Source: an uncultured Bacteroidales bacterium
GTDB lineage: Bacteria > Bacteroidota > Bacteroidia > Bacteroidales > Paludibacteraceae
Assembly: GCA_902782665.1 (NCBI GenBank)
Contig: CACZOA010000009.1
Location: 62,001-126,000 of the forward strand
Reading direction: 5' to 3'
DNA: 64,000 nucleotides
Shown: in pieces, positions 17,150-26,116 of the stretch
Position numbering within the stretch: the stretch's first letter is position 1
Layout of the letters: every line of letters begins with the position of its first letter
The notes under the pieces: model-generated
The model's database searches: none
Seen by the model: only the letters and a program-made list of their open reading frames with translations
Told to the model about the DNA's origin: nothing
Translations under genes and position numbers: made by a program

Positions 17150-20100
17150 ATGACACGACGATTTTTAGCATCACTTCTCTTGGTGATGACATATGCAATT
17201 TCGTTTGCAGCAGAAAAAGACTTTACCGCCTACTTGTTTGCCTACTTCAAAGGTGAAGGTCTGGCACAAGGGGAACAGATATATTTCGCTGTCAGCCGAG
17301 ATGGTCTGAATTGGAAGGATATCAATGGAGGTAACCCTGTGCTCACATCCACATTGGGAGAGAAAGGATTGCGTGATCCATTTATCATGCGTTCTGCCGA
17401 CGGATCCAAATTCTTCGTGATTGCCACAGACCTGAAAATCAATGGCAATGGAGACTGGACTGCGGCTCAGACAACAGGCAGCAAATCCATAATGGTGTGG
17501 GAATCGTCCGACCTCATCAACTGGTCTGAACAACGTATGTGCAGAGTCGCTCCCGACGGTGCCGGTTGCACTTGGGCTCCCGAAGCTGTATATAATGAGG
17601 AATCTGGAGAATATTTAGTGTTTTGGTCTTCAAAGATACCAGCGTCACAATATGTCCAGAACAATGACAATACTCATCGCGTCTACTACTCCACCACGAA
17701 AGATTTCAAGACATTTTCCGACGCTAAAGTATGGATCGAGTTGAAAAACTCTCAAAACCGTACAATCAGTGTGATCGACGCTACTGTCATCAAAGTAGGA
17801 AACACTTACTACCGCTTCAAGAAGAACGAAGCCACTGAAGCTCACAAGTCTGGAATGCCATCGTCTGGAAAATATATAATCATGGAGAAGGCGACGTCGC
17901 TTCTTGGCCAATGGACGGAAGTCAACACTCAAATGAGTCAGATCGCTTACGTGGAAGGTCCTACTTGCTTCAAATTTAACGGAGAAAACAAATGGTGCCT
18001 GTTCATCGATGATTTTGGAGGCAAAGGCTATTATCCTCTTATCTCCACTGATTTATCTTCAGGCGTATTCACACAACTCGAATCTTCACAATACTCTTTG
18101 CCATCGGTGATGAGACATGGATCAGTGGTCAATATCACAGAAACGGAGTATAACAACCTCATGAGCAAATATGAACCATCGTCAACAAGCATCATCCGCA
18201 TCAACCCAGCCGCACGACAGCAGACAATTGAAGGTTGGGGAGTCTCTCTTTGCTGGTGGGCAAACATGTGCGGTAAGTGGAGTGAGAATAAAATCGACGA
18301 TCTGGTGGACATGCTCACGTCGGAAGACAAACTGAATTACAATATCTTCCGTTACAACATAGGTGGAGGAGACCATCCGTCGCACTACAACGGACACATG
18401 TGCAACGGCAAAGGCAAACGTGCGGAAATGGAGGGATTCAAGACAAGCGAGTATTCCGATTATGATTGGAATGCCGACGCTGCACAACGCAAAGTGATGC
18501 TGAAACTGAATGAGGCGCGTAAGGATGCCATTTTTGAAGCATTCTCCAACTCTGCTCCATATTGGATGACATACAGTGGCTGTGCTTCCGGAAACAAAGA
18601 TGCAGGCAAAGACAATTTGAAACCAGAATACTACGGAAAATTCTCAGATTATCTGATCGACGTCTGCAAACATTATAAGGATGAATATGGAATAGAGTTC
18701 AAGACTTTGGATCCGTTCAACGAACCTAACACAAACTACTGGGGAGAGAACGGAGGACAGGAGGGATGTCATTTCGACCCTTCATCACAAGTGGACCTTA
18801 TCCGCGTGATCTATCCGAAATTGAAAAATTCAGGGTTGAAGACGGTGCTATCCGCTTCCGACGAGACGAGTGTTTCTACAGCCATCGGAGAATTGCAACT
18901 ATTTGTGAAAGAGGGAGATATTGTTCCGATGTTAGGTCAGTTCAACGTGCATACATACGGAGGTGATATAAGAGACAAAGCAAATCTGAAAGATTTGGTG
19001 ACAGAGACTCGTCTGCCATTCTGGATGTCTGAGACAGGAGCCGGAGGAAATGGACTGGCAGGCAATCTCTCTTTGGCACAACGTATGTTCGACGACCTCA
19101 ACTATCTTCAGCCACAAGCATGGATCGATTGGCAGTTTGTGGAGGAGAACAACGACCAATGGTGTATGGTGAAAGGTAATTTCAGCAACCAGACATACAA
19201 TATCGTAAAGAATTTCTACGTCCGTATGCAGGTCACTCGCTTTATCCGTCAAGGCTATACAATGTTAGGAACAGGACGTAATGATATCCTGGCTGCGATC
19301 AGTCCATCAGGCGACAAGGTTGTTGTAGTGATGCTCAACACCGCTACTGAGGAGAAAAACATCAGCATAGATCTTTCATTGCTGAAAAAAGTTGATGGTC
19401 TAGCTGAACTGTATGTCACAAATTCCCGTTTGGATTGCAAGCGTATGGCAGATGTTGAGGTTGTCGACGGAAGAGTCGACTACACTATGGGAGGAGAGGA
19501 AATTTCCACATTAGTGTTTGCAACGGAAGCAGGCAATGGAATGGAAAACTTTACTGAAGGATTCCCATATTTGATTGTACCAAGAGCCAGCACAGCACCG
19601 TTGACACTGAACGGAGGAGCATTGCAACTAAGTTCATTATGTGTGGCAGACTCTATGCAACGCTGGTATTTCAACAAATTAGATAACGGCAACTACAATA
19701 TTTACACAATGTTGGAAGGCAAGAAATATGCGTTGACAGACGATGGATCATACTATTTGACCACTTCACAACTTGATGAATCAAACAAAGGCCAGCAGTT
19801 TAAGGTGGAGCATATTGGCGACAACAGTTACAAAGTGATATCCGTATCCAACGACAAACTGCTAGATCTGGAAGGAGAGCATCTTGAGATCGGCACAAAA
19901 GTAGGATTATGGCAGACAGGAGCGACCGGAGCCAATGTCCATCGTGAATGGCGAATTCTGTCGGTTCCATTCACTGCCGTTCCAATGTCAAGTGAGACAA
20001 CTGTCAAAAACACAACATCCAGAACGACACTTGTCTACACACAAAATGAGCAGGTGATAATAATATCATTAGACGAGAATGTCAAAGAAGACTATTCCGT

Positions 20101-20227
20101 CTACAACATCAATGGACAGATGCTCGCCAACGGCACCGTCAACTCAGCAATCACAAAAATCCATCTCGGCAGAGGAATCTATATCGTCAAATGTGGAAAA
20201 GAAGCACAGACGGTAATAGTGAAATGA
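17150..20227 (+). CDS. Secreted GH43-GH30 two-enzyme fusion with CBM13-like and T9SS sorting domains
   Basis: 1025 residues from ATG 17150, chosen because MTRRFLASLLLVMTYAISFA is a compact signal peptide; an ATG at 17117 adds 11 residues. Residues about 20-330 form a GH43 five-blade propeller (FAVSRDGLNW, RDPFI with the putative catalytic Asp, WAPEAVY, and VEGP with the probable general-acid Glu). Residues about 345-790 form GH30 (QTIEGWGVSLCWW; acid/base Glu about 525 in FNEPNTN; nucleophile Glu about 628 in MSETGAGG). A ricin/CBM13-like domain follows (about 800-935), then a T9SS type A tail (VYNINGQML, GRGIYIVKCG). The likely role is debranching plus backbone cleavage of hemicellulose or pectin side chains at the cell surface. 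Exact linkages are not predictable. Confidence 0.88.
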   Translation: MTRRFLASLLLVMTYAISFAAEKDFTAYLFAYFKGEGLAQGEQIYFAVSRDGLNWKDINGGNPVLTSTLGEKGLRDPFIMRSADGSKFFVIATDLKINGNGDWTAAQTTGSKSIMVWESSDLINWSEQRMCRVAPDGAGCTWAPEAVYNEESGEYLVFWSSKIPASQYVQNNDNTHRVYYSTTKDFKTFSDAKVWIELKNSQNRTISVIDATVIKVGNTYYRFKKNEATEAHKSGMPSSGKYIIMEKATSLLGQWTEVNTQMSQIAYVEGPTCFKFNGENKWCLFIDDFGGKGYYPLISTDLSSGVFTQLESSQYSLPSVMRHGSVVNITETEYNNLMSKYEPSSTSIIRINPAARQQTIEGWGVSLCWWANMCGKWSENKIDDLVDMLTSEDKLNYNIFRYNIGGGDHPSHYNGHMCNGKGKRAEMEGFKTSEYSDYDWNADAAQRKVMLKLNEARKDAIFEAFSNSAPYWMTYSGCASGNKDAGKDNLKPEYYGKFSDYLIDVCKHYKDEYGIEFKTLDPFNEPNTNYWGENGGQEGCHFDPSSQVDLIRVIYPKLKNSGLKTVLSASDETSVSTAIGELQLFVKEGDIVPMLGQFNVHTYGGDIRDKANLKDLVTETRLPFWMSETGAGGNGLAGNLSLAQRMFDDLNYLQPQAWIDWQFVEENNDQWCMVKGNFSNQTYNIVKNFYVRMQVTRFIRQGYTMLGTGRNDILAAISPSGDKVVVVMLNTATEEKNISIDLSLLKKVDGLAELYVTNSRLDCKRMADVEVVDGRVDYTMGGEEISTLVFATEAGNGMENFTEGFPYLIVPRASTAPLTLNGGALQLSSLCVADSMQRWYFNKLDNGNYNIYTMLEGKKYALTDDGSYYLTTSQLDESNKGQQFKVEHIGDNSYKVISVSNDKLLDLEGEHLEIGTKVGLWQTGATGANVHREWRILSVPFTAVPMSSETTVKNTTSRTTLVYTQNEQVIIISLDENVKEDYSVYNINGQMLANGTVNSAITKIHLGRGIYIVKCGKEAQTVIVK

Positions 20228-20260
20228 AAAATTAAAAATGCTGAATGCAGAATTAAATAC

Positions 20261-20300
20261 AATCCCGTGGATGCATCACATTGTATCTGCGGGATTTTGA
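20261..20300 (+). terminator. Terminator after the GH43-GH30 gene
   Basis: A 15-bp stem with three G-T wobbles (outer AATCCCG / CGGGATT, loop TCACAT) is followed by a short T-rich tail, 33 nt after the stop codon. Confidence 0.7.
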
Positions 20301-20337
20301 TTCATAGTCCTATAAGTCAAACAAAAAATCTCATACT

Positions 20338-20369
20338 GTTGTCGCAAATAAAAATTAGATTTATCTTTG
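20338..20369 (+). promoter_or_regulatory. Promoter of the Rpn-type nuclease gene
   Basis: GTTG (20338-20341) and TATCTTTG (20362-20369) are separated by 20 bp, close to the Bacteroidota TTTG-N19/21-TAnnTTTG consensus. The start codon is 85 nt downstream of the -7 element. Confidence 0.55.
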
Positions 20370-20454
20370 TCACAAATAAAGACGATTATAAAAACTTTGC
20401 CTAAGTTGTGGCAAAATATAATTTTCAAAACCTATATTAGTAACGGTTCAAAAA

Positions 20455-21300
20455 ATGGAGAAAGAAGAAAAAGCAGTAATGCTGAATCCGTTTTGTGACG
20501 AAGGATTCAAGAGAATTTTTGGTGACAAAATCCTATTGATGGATTTTCTTAACTCTTTTGTAGACACAGAGGCACCTATTGTTGATCTGACGTATGAGAA
20601 CAAGGAACTCGTGTCGGAAGAAAATGACAGAAGATCAATAATCTTCGACTTGTTCTGCAAGTTAGACAATGGCAAACATGTCATCATTGAGATGCAGAAT
20701 AAAAGACAAGATTACTTTGTGGAGAGAGCTTTGTTTTATCTTTCAAGGGCGATCACCATGCAAGGAGAAAAAGGTGAGGAGTGGGAGTACGGAATCAACG
20801 CAGTCATTGGCGTGTTCATCACACATTTCAATTTGTTCGGCAACAAAGACAACAAGGACGTGCTTTGTGAAATGAGATTGATGGACCCCAAAACAAACAA
20901 AACAATCAGCGATAAAATACGTGGCTATTTCATACAATTGCCAAAGTTCAAAAAGTCAAACAATGGATGTGCAGACCACTTTGAGGAATGGATCTACAAT
21001 CTGAAAAATATGGAGCGTATGGGAAATATAGAATTCAAAGACAAAGAGGTATTCAAGAGGTTATGGGATCTCTCTAATTGTTCTATGCTTTCTTTTGAAG
21101 AACGCAATAAATATGAACGTAGTCTAAAAGCGTACCGTGACTATGTCAATCAAATAAACTATGCAAAGAAAGAGGGCATAGCAGAAGGAAGAGCAGAAGA
21201 ACGCTCAAAAACCATTACACTGTTAAGGAAGGGTGGAATGAGCGATGAAGAAATCTCATCTCTCTTAAAAATAGATATTGAAGAGGTAAAATCTCTGTGA
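20455..21300 (+). CDS. Rpn/PD-(D/E)XK nuclease-family protein (PF12784-like)
   Basis: 281 residues. It opens LNPFCDEGFKRIFG, the usual start of this family (the target-site K/R-IFG motif). The nuclease core is IIFDLFCKLDNGKHVIIEMQNKRQDYF, giving the D...ExQ active-site pattern, followed by the paired-helix region ERALFYLSRAI. The C-terminus is a charged helix that repeats AEGRAEERS and ends in a short helix-turn-helix-like GGMSDEEISSLLKIDIEEVKSL. Relatives (Rpn/YhgA) promote RecA-independent recombination in E. coli, and they are abundant multi-copy genes in Bacteroidales. It stands alone with its own promoter. No terminal repeats mark it as a transposon. Confidence 0.85.
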   Translation: MEKEEKAVMLNPFCDEGFKRIFGDKILLMDFLNSFVDTEAPIVDLTYENKELVSEENDRRSIIFDLFCKLDNGKHVIIEMQNKRQDYFVERALFYLSRAITMQGEKGEEWEYGINAVIGVFITHFNLFGNKDNKDVLCEMRLMDPKTNKTISDKIRGYFIQLPKFKKSNNGCADHFEEWIYNLKNMERMGNIEFKDKEVFKRLWDLSNCSMLSFEERNKYERSLKAYRDYVNQINYAKKEGIAEGRAEERSKTITLLRKGGMSDEEISSLLKIDIEEVKSL

Positions 21301-21461
21301 AATTTTTACTAAAAGTTCGCGATATGAGCATGTGGTTTAGGAGTGTCGTATGGCAATCCTAATCTGTATGCTCTTGCTTTATAAAAAGGATTTTGATTTG
21401 ACAATTAACCATCCACATTTTTATTTAGCATTTTTTATGAATGATTGTCCCAAAAAATGAA

Positions 21462-21469
21462 TATATTTG
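21462..21469 (+). promoter_or_regulatory. -7 promoter element of dapB
   Basis: TATATTTG matches TAnnTTTG, 32 nt before the dapB ATG at 21501. It lies inside the longer frame that begins at 21441, which supports the downstream start. Confidence 0.5.
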
Positions 21470-21500
21470 CCGAAATATTGTAAAGGTAAAAGTAGAGAAA

Positions 21501-22217
21501 ATGAAAATAGCGCTTATCGGCTACGGTAAAATGGGCCACATGATTGAAAAAATTGCGAGAGAAAGAGGTCATGAAATCGTATCTATCATTGATATAGACA
21601 ACCGTGAAGATTTGAAGAGTGACGCATTCAAGAGTGCCGACGTTGCAATCGAGTTTACTGTTCCAACAACTGCGATCGACAACATCAACGCTTGTTTCGA
21701 CGCTGGAGTTCCTGTCGTTTGCGGCACTACTGGTTGGACAAAGCAGATTGAGGATGTCAAGGCAACAATGACAAAGAAAAACGGTACTCTTTTCTGGAGT
21801 TCAAACTATTCTGTAGGCGTGAATATTTTCATGGCAGTCAACAAATATTTGGCAAAGATTATGAACGGATTCACTCAATATAATGTTGAGATGACAGAAG
21901 TTCACCACATACACAAACTTGACGCTCCAAGTGGAACTGCAATCACACTTGCTGAAGGTATTCTTGAAAACCTTGACAGAAAGAGCAACTGGTCAAAAGA
22001 GGTAGAAGGATCTTCATCAGATATTGCAATCAAGTCTATTCGTGAAGGTGAGGTTCCAGGAATCCACACTATCCGCTACGAGTCTGGAGTTGATTCAATA
22101 GAGATCACTCACGATGCAAAAAGCCGTGAGGGATTCGCGTTAGGAGCTGTGCTTGCCGCTGAGTTTACTGCCGGAAAGAAAGGCTTTTACACTACTGCAG
22201 ACATGTTTAAATTCTGA
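21501..22217 (+). CDS. dapB: 4-hydroxy-tetrahydrodipicolinate reductase
   Basis: 238 residues from ATG 21501 (MKIALIGYGKMGHMIE). An in-frame ATG at 21441 would add 20 residues that do not belong to the Rossmann fold and would overlap the promoter element. Residues 7-12 give the nucleotide-binding GYGKMG loop. The CGTTGW stretch and the catalytic/substrate segment EVHHIHKLDAPSGTA (about residues 132-147) are intact. It reduces the cyclised product of DapA with NAD(P)H in lysine and diaminopimelate synthesis, in the cytoplasm. lepB starts 5 nt after the stop, so the two share an mRNA and link cell-wall precursor supply with protein export. Confidence 0.95.
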   Translation: MKIALIGYGKMGHMIEKIARERGHEIVSIIDIDNREDLKSDAFKSADVAIEFTVPTTAIDNINACFDAGVPVVCGTTGWTKQIEDVKATMTKKNGTLFWSSNYSVGVNIFMAVNKYLAKIMNGFTQYNVEMTEVHHIHKLDAPSGTAITLAEGILENLDRKSNWSKEVEGSSSDIAIKSIREGEVPGIHTIRYESGVDSIEITHDAKSREGFALGAVLAAEFTAGKKGFYTTADMFKF

Positions 22218-22222
22218 TTGAA

Positions 22223-23710
22223 ATGTTTGGAATAGGATCTGGATCATCAAATAAAGTTTTGGCGTCTTCAAAAAAGAAAGACGATTATATTGGAAAGAAA
22301 TCTGGCTCATTGGCAGAACGTTTCAAGGATACCGATAAGGTAGACTATATCAAGTTTGGTATTCTTGCTGTGATTGTGATATTGTTCACAATATGGACAA
22401 GAAATCCATTGTCGCTACTTTTCTTGCTGTTCTTCCTTGATGTCTATATCACACGTTATGTGGCATGGGACTGGTGGAAGAAATCGACAAATCCGATTGT
22501 GAAGACGGTAGGAAGCTGGGTAGACGCAATTATTTTCGCTTTGATTGTCGTCTACTACATCAACCTCTACTTGTTCCAAAACTATGTGATTCCATCTTCA
22601 TCATTGGAAAAATCGCTATTGGTTGGCGACTACCTATTCGTCAGCAAATGCAATTATGGTCCACGATCTCCTATGACTCCTCTTTCATTCCCGTTGGCCC
22701 AACATACGTTGCCGATTCTCAACTGCAAATCATATATTGAGAATCCACAATGGGAATACAAACGTTTGGCCGGATTCGAAGATGTAAAACTATACGACAT
22801 CGTGGTTTTCAACTTCCCTGCTGGCGACACAGTGGCGATGAAAGTACAGAATCCTGATTATTATACACTTATATCAACCTACGGACGTGATAAAGTGAGG
22901 AATGACAAGGAAACTTTCGGAGAGATTGTTTGGAGACCTGTCGACAGACGTGAGAATTATGTGAAAAGATGTGTCGGTCTGCCAGGCGACGACCTGTTGA
23001 TCTCAGACAGAAACCTGTATATCAACGGACACTTGGTTGAGGCTCCTGAGCATATCCAGTTCAACTACTTCATCGAGACAACAAAAGCGTTTACAGAAAA
23101 GACATTCCAGTCGCTCGGAGTAAGCAAGTCTGACTACGAATATTCAATGGTGTCGACAGACTGGAAACGAATGTTGCAGTACCAGCCAAACGAGGATGGT
23201 TCTTACAACTTCGTCTACAAATTGCCGTTGACAGCAGCTATGAAAGCTCAACTTGAAAAACGCAACGAAGTGGTGAGCATCAAACTAGAAGACGAAAGAT
23301 TCGGTGGACGCACATTTCCACAGACAAAAGCAGACAACAAGTGGACTCGCGACAACTATGGACCGATCCATATTCCAGCTAAGGGAGAGACTATCGACCT
23401 TAACGCTGATAATATTGATTTGTATGCCCAGATTATCCGCAACTATGAGGGCAATAAACTAGAGTATTCAGGCGACAACATAAAAATAAATGGGGAAGTC
23501 GCCAACAAATACACATTTAAAATGGACTACTATTGGATGATGGGAGACAACAGACACAACTCCGCTGACTCCAGATACTGGGGATTTGTACCCGAGGATC
23601 ATATTGTAGGAAAACCTATCTTCATCTGGCTTTCTCTTGATGATGACAAACAAGGTTTCTTCAATAGACTTCGTACAGAACGAATCTTCAAACGTATCCA
23701 CAACAATTGA
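22223..23710 (+). CDS. lepB: Signal peptidase I
   Basis: 495 residues, typical of the large Bacteroidota LepB. Two hydrophobic stretches near residues 45-75 and a TM helix near 100-118 precede the catalytic segment. The Ser nucleophile lies in IPSSSLEKSLLVGDYL (about residues 122-138), and the Lys general base in VKRCVGLPGDD (about residue 247). Box E, MGDNRHNSADSRYWGFVP, is near the C-terminus. Between boxes D and E there is a long insertion (about 185 residues), usual in this phylum. The enzyme cleaves signal peptides on the periplasmic face of the inner membrane. It is co-transcribed with dapB. Confidence 0.94.
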   Translation: MFGIGSGSSNKVLASSKKKDDYIGKKSGSLAERFKDTDKVDYIKFGILAVIVILFTIWTRNPLSLLFLLFFLDVYITRYVAWDWWKKSTNPIVKTVGSWVDAIIFALIVVYYINLYLFQNYVIPSSSLEKSLLVGDYLFVSKCNYGPRSPMTPLSFPLAQHTLPILNCKSYIENPQWEYKRLAGFEDVKLYDIVVFNFPAGDTVAMKVQNPDYYTLISTYGRDKVRNDKETFGEIVWRPVDRRENYVKRCVGLPGDDLLISDRNLYINGHLVEAPEHIQFNYFIETTKAFTEKTFQSLGVSKSDYEYSMVSTDWKRMLQYQPNEDGSYNFVYKLPLTAAMKAQLEKRNEVVSIKLEDERFGGRTFPQTKADNKWTRDNYGPIHIPAKGETIDLNADNIDLYAQIIRNYEGNKLEYSGDNIKINGEVANKYTFKMDYYWMMGDNRHNSADSRYWGFVPEDHIVGKPIFIWLSLDDDKQGFFNRLRTERIFKRIHNN

Positions 23711-23713
23711 TAC

Positions 23714-23845
23714 GTAGAGACGCGATAATTCGCTAATTGCAAGTTGATACATCAGAAATGCAAGTTGAACCGTATAACAACATGCATACAAATTAATGGC
23801 GAATAATTGACACGCACAGCGAATAATTGACACGCACGTCTCTAC
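23714..23845. repeat. 132-bp REP/MITE-like element with 9-bp inverted ends and an internal tandem repeat
   Basis: GTAGAGACG (23714-23722) is repeated inverted as CGTCTCTAC (23837-23845). Inside, GCGAATAATTGACACGCAC occurs twice in tandem (23799-23817 and 23819-23837), and GCAAGTTGA occurs twice (around 23739 and 23760). The end motif is the same GAGACG core found in the hairpins at other intergenic sites of this window. It fills the lepB to DUF3108 gap and has no coding capacity. Confidence 0.7.
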
Positions 23846-23877
23846 ATGATTTGTTTAATTATTAAAACACTAAGGCC

Positions 23878-24708
23878 ATGAACATGAAACACATTATGTC
23901 ATTGATTATAGCGATGATGTTGTCGGTAGGAAACATCTTTTCGCAGGCTTCATATGTAGACACTCCTGTGTTCAAGGTTGGAGAAAAAGCGACTTACGGT
24001 ATCTATTTCAATCTTGGATTCATTTCGATGAAGGCAGGAAAGATTCATTTTGAGGTGGGTGAGGCTGTTGTCAGAGGAGAAGATTGCTATAAGCTTTCTG
24101 TCAACGGATATACACAAGGAATGTTTGAAAGATTCTATGTGGTGAGAGACACATTCACATCATACATCAGCAAGAAGACACTTCAACCAGTGTACTATCA
24201 CGATGGCAAACATGAGGACAGCTATTGGAGCTATTCCACATATCTATACACAGACAATGGAAATGCCGACAGCCTACATGTGAATTTCGAATACATCAAG
24301 AGAAAAGGCACTTCCAGAACTGAATTCAACATCAGCAAGAAGGCATGTGATTTGGTAGCCACATGCTATAAAGTCCGTAATTTAGACGTGGCATCATTGT
24401 CGAGAGGAGACGTTGCCGCATTCTCTCTTCTGTTTGAAGACATCGTCTACGAATTGGGATTGAAGTTTACTGGAAAAGAGACCGTCAAACTAAAGGACGG
24501 AAGCAAATATAAAACATCAGTATTTGTCCCTACCCTTATCAAGGGTGACTTGTTCAAGAACGACGAGGACTTGAAAATCTACGTGGCTGACGACGACAAC
24601 CACTACCCAGTGTATGTCGAGGCAAGCTTGAAGATGGGTAAAGCAGTAGCGTCTCTGGAAAGTATCTCAGGAACAAAATACGAATTGTCGGGCAAAAAGA
24701 AAAAATAA
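23878..24708 (+). CDS. DUF3108 domain exported protein
   Basis: 276 residues with a signal peptide (MNMKHIMSLIIAMMLSVGNIFSQA; start could be Met1 or Met3). The body matches DUF3108: VFKVGEKATYGIYFNLGFISMKAGKIHFEV, then YVVRDTFTSYISKKTLQPVYYH, ending with a conserved YVADDDNHYPVYVEASLKMGKAVASL. DUF3108 proteins are beta-rich periplasmic proteins of unknown function in Bacteroidota and Proteobacteria; LolA-like lipid-binding folds have been suggested. It follows the repeat element and precedes the sigma-54 activator gene by 53 nt. No Cys suggests lipidation. Confidence 0.8.
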   Translation: MNMKHIMSLIIAMMLSVGNIFSQASYVDTPVFKVGEKATYGIYFNLGFISMKAGKIHFEVGEAVVRGEDCYKLSVNGYTQGMFERFYVVRDTFTSYISKKTLQPVYYHDGKHEDSYWSYSTYLYTDNGNADSLHVNFEYIKRKGTSRTEFNISKKACDLVATCYKVRNLDVASLSRGDVAAFSLLFEDIVYELGLKFTGKETVKLKDGSKYKTSVFVPTLIKGDLFKNDEDLKIYVADDDNHYPVYVEASLKMGKAVASLESISGTKYELSGKKKK

Positions 24709-24761
24709 GCCAATCATGGAAAACAACACTAGACTAACAACACACAAGGATTTAATTTAGG

Positions 24762-25952
24762 ATGGCAAAAATATTAGTAGTTGACGACGAGAGAAGTATC
24801 CGAAATTCAATGAAAGAGGTTCTTGAATTTGAAGGACACGTAGTGACTCTCGCAGAAGACGGAGAAAACGGATTGAAGGAGGCAGAAAAAGAGCAGTTCG
24901 ACCTTGTATTTTCGGACATCAAGATGCCGAAGATGGATGGCATTGAACTTCTTGCCAAGATGCGTCAGTTGCAACCGTCTACAAAAATGATATTGATATC
25001 AGGTCACGGCACAATTGAGACTGCCGTACAATGTATGCGAAACGGAGCCTTCGACTTCATTGAGAAGCCGATGAACCTCAACCGTCTGCTTCAAGCGGTA
25101 AAAGAGGCGATGTCGAGCAACAGCCCTGAAAGTAGCAATCTTCGTGCCGCCATCTCAAACGGTGTGAAAAAAGCGACAGGAGGTGTGGCGGACGACCGTG
25201 AAATGGTTGGTCAAAGCGAACAGATCAATCATCTTCGTGCTTTGATAGAAAGAGTCGCGCCTACAGATGCCAGAATTCTCATCACAGGTGAGAATGGAAC
25301 AGGAAAAGAGGTAGTGGCTCACCAGATATACGCAAGGAGTGCCAGAGCAAACAAACCATTCATTGAGGTGAACTGCGCAGCCATTCCGTCGGAACTGATT
25401 GAAAGCGAACTTTTCGGACACGAGAAGGGAGCCTTCACGTCGGCATTGAAACAAAGAATAGGAAAATTCGAACAGGCAGACGGAGGCACACTATTCCTTG
25501 ACGAGATAGGAGATATGAGCCTTGCCGCACAGACTAAAGTGTTGCGAGTGCTTCAGGAAGGCGTGTTAACAAGAGTCGGCGGAGACAAAGCGATCAAAGT
25601 AGACGTGAGAGTGATCGCAGCCACCAACAAAAACCTGAAGCAGGAGATTGAGAAAGGCAACTTCCGAGAAGACCTTTATCACCGTCTGAGCGTCATTCCT
25701 TTGTGTGTGCCGCCATTGAGAGAAAGAAAAGACGACATACCATTGCTTGTGGAGCACTTCATAAACAAATATGATTCGGCTACAGGTCAGAAGCATAAAT
25801 TTGAGAAAGGAGCGATGGCACATTTGCAGTCATTCGAATGGAACGGAAACATCCGTGAGTTGAAGAATGTTGTCGAGCGACTTGCGATCCTATGTAACGA
25901 CGCGATTACAGAGGATGACGTGAAGAACTACGCAAGGCCAATCTTTTTGTAG
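24762..25952 (+). CDS. Sigma-54-type response regulator (NtrC family) without a DNA-binding domain
   Basis: 396 residues. The receiver domain (about 1-120) has the acidic pair DDE, the phospho-acceptor Asp in DLVFSDIKMP (about residue 54) and the conserved Lys in FIEKPMN. The AAA+ domain (about 145-390) has Walker A GENGTGKE, Walker B GGTLFLDEIGDM, and LFGHEKGAFTSA where the sigma-54 contact loop normally reads GAFTGA. It ends at DDVKNYARPIFL. The usual C-terminal Fis-type helix-turn-helix of about 50 residues is missing, and only 164 bp separate its stop from the next gene. It may activate sigma-54 without fixed DNA sites, as FlgR-type proteins do. No sensor kinase is adjacent. Confidence 0.88.
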   Translation: MAKILVVDDERSIRNSMKEVLEFEGHVVTLAEDGENGLKEAEKEQFDLVFSDIKMPKMDGIELLAKMRQLQPSTKMILISGHGTIETAVQCMRNGAFDFIEKPMNLNRLLQAVKEAMSSNSPESSNLRAAISNGVKKATGGVADDREMVGQSEQINHLRALIERVAPTDARILITGENGTGKEVVAHQIYARSARANKPFIEVNCAAIPSELIESELFGHEKGAFTSALKQRIGKFEQADGGTLFLDEIGDMSLAAQTKVLRVLQEGVLTRVGGDKAIKVDVRVIAATNKNLKQEIEKGNFREDLYHRLSVIPLCVPPLRERKDDIPLLVEHFINKYDSATGQKHKFEKGAMAHLQSFEWNGNIRELKNVVERLAILCNDAITEDDVKNYARPIFL

Positions 25953-26035
25953 TATAAAACAACGGTAAATAGTGTTATTTGACACTTTCACGTAGTTTTT
26001 ATGTCTATTTCTAATGCTAATGGACATAAAGTTTT

Positions 26036-26043
26036 TATATTTG
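26036..26043 (+). promoter_or_regulatory. -7 promoter element of the cellobiose phosphorylase gene
   Basis: TATATTTG matches TAnnTTTG, 73 nt before the ATG at 26117. No sigma-54 type GG-N10-GC element was noticed in this short intergenic region. Confidence 0.5.
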
Positions 26044-26116
26044 TATGCCCGAAATTGGATATGTTATCTTGAAATTGGGTTTAATATTGGAAATTTAAAA
26101 ATTAATATAATTAAAC

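Noticed and set aside
20455-21300. Transposase of an insertion sequence
   Set aside because: The family is sometimes named putative transposase, but there are no terminal inverted repeats or target duplications around it.
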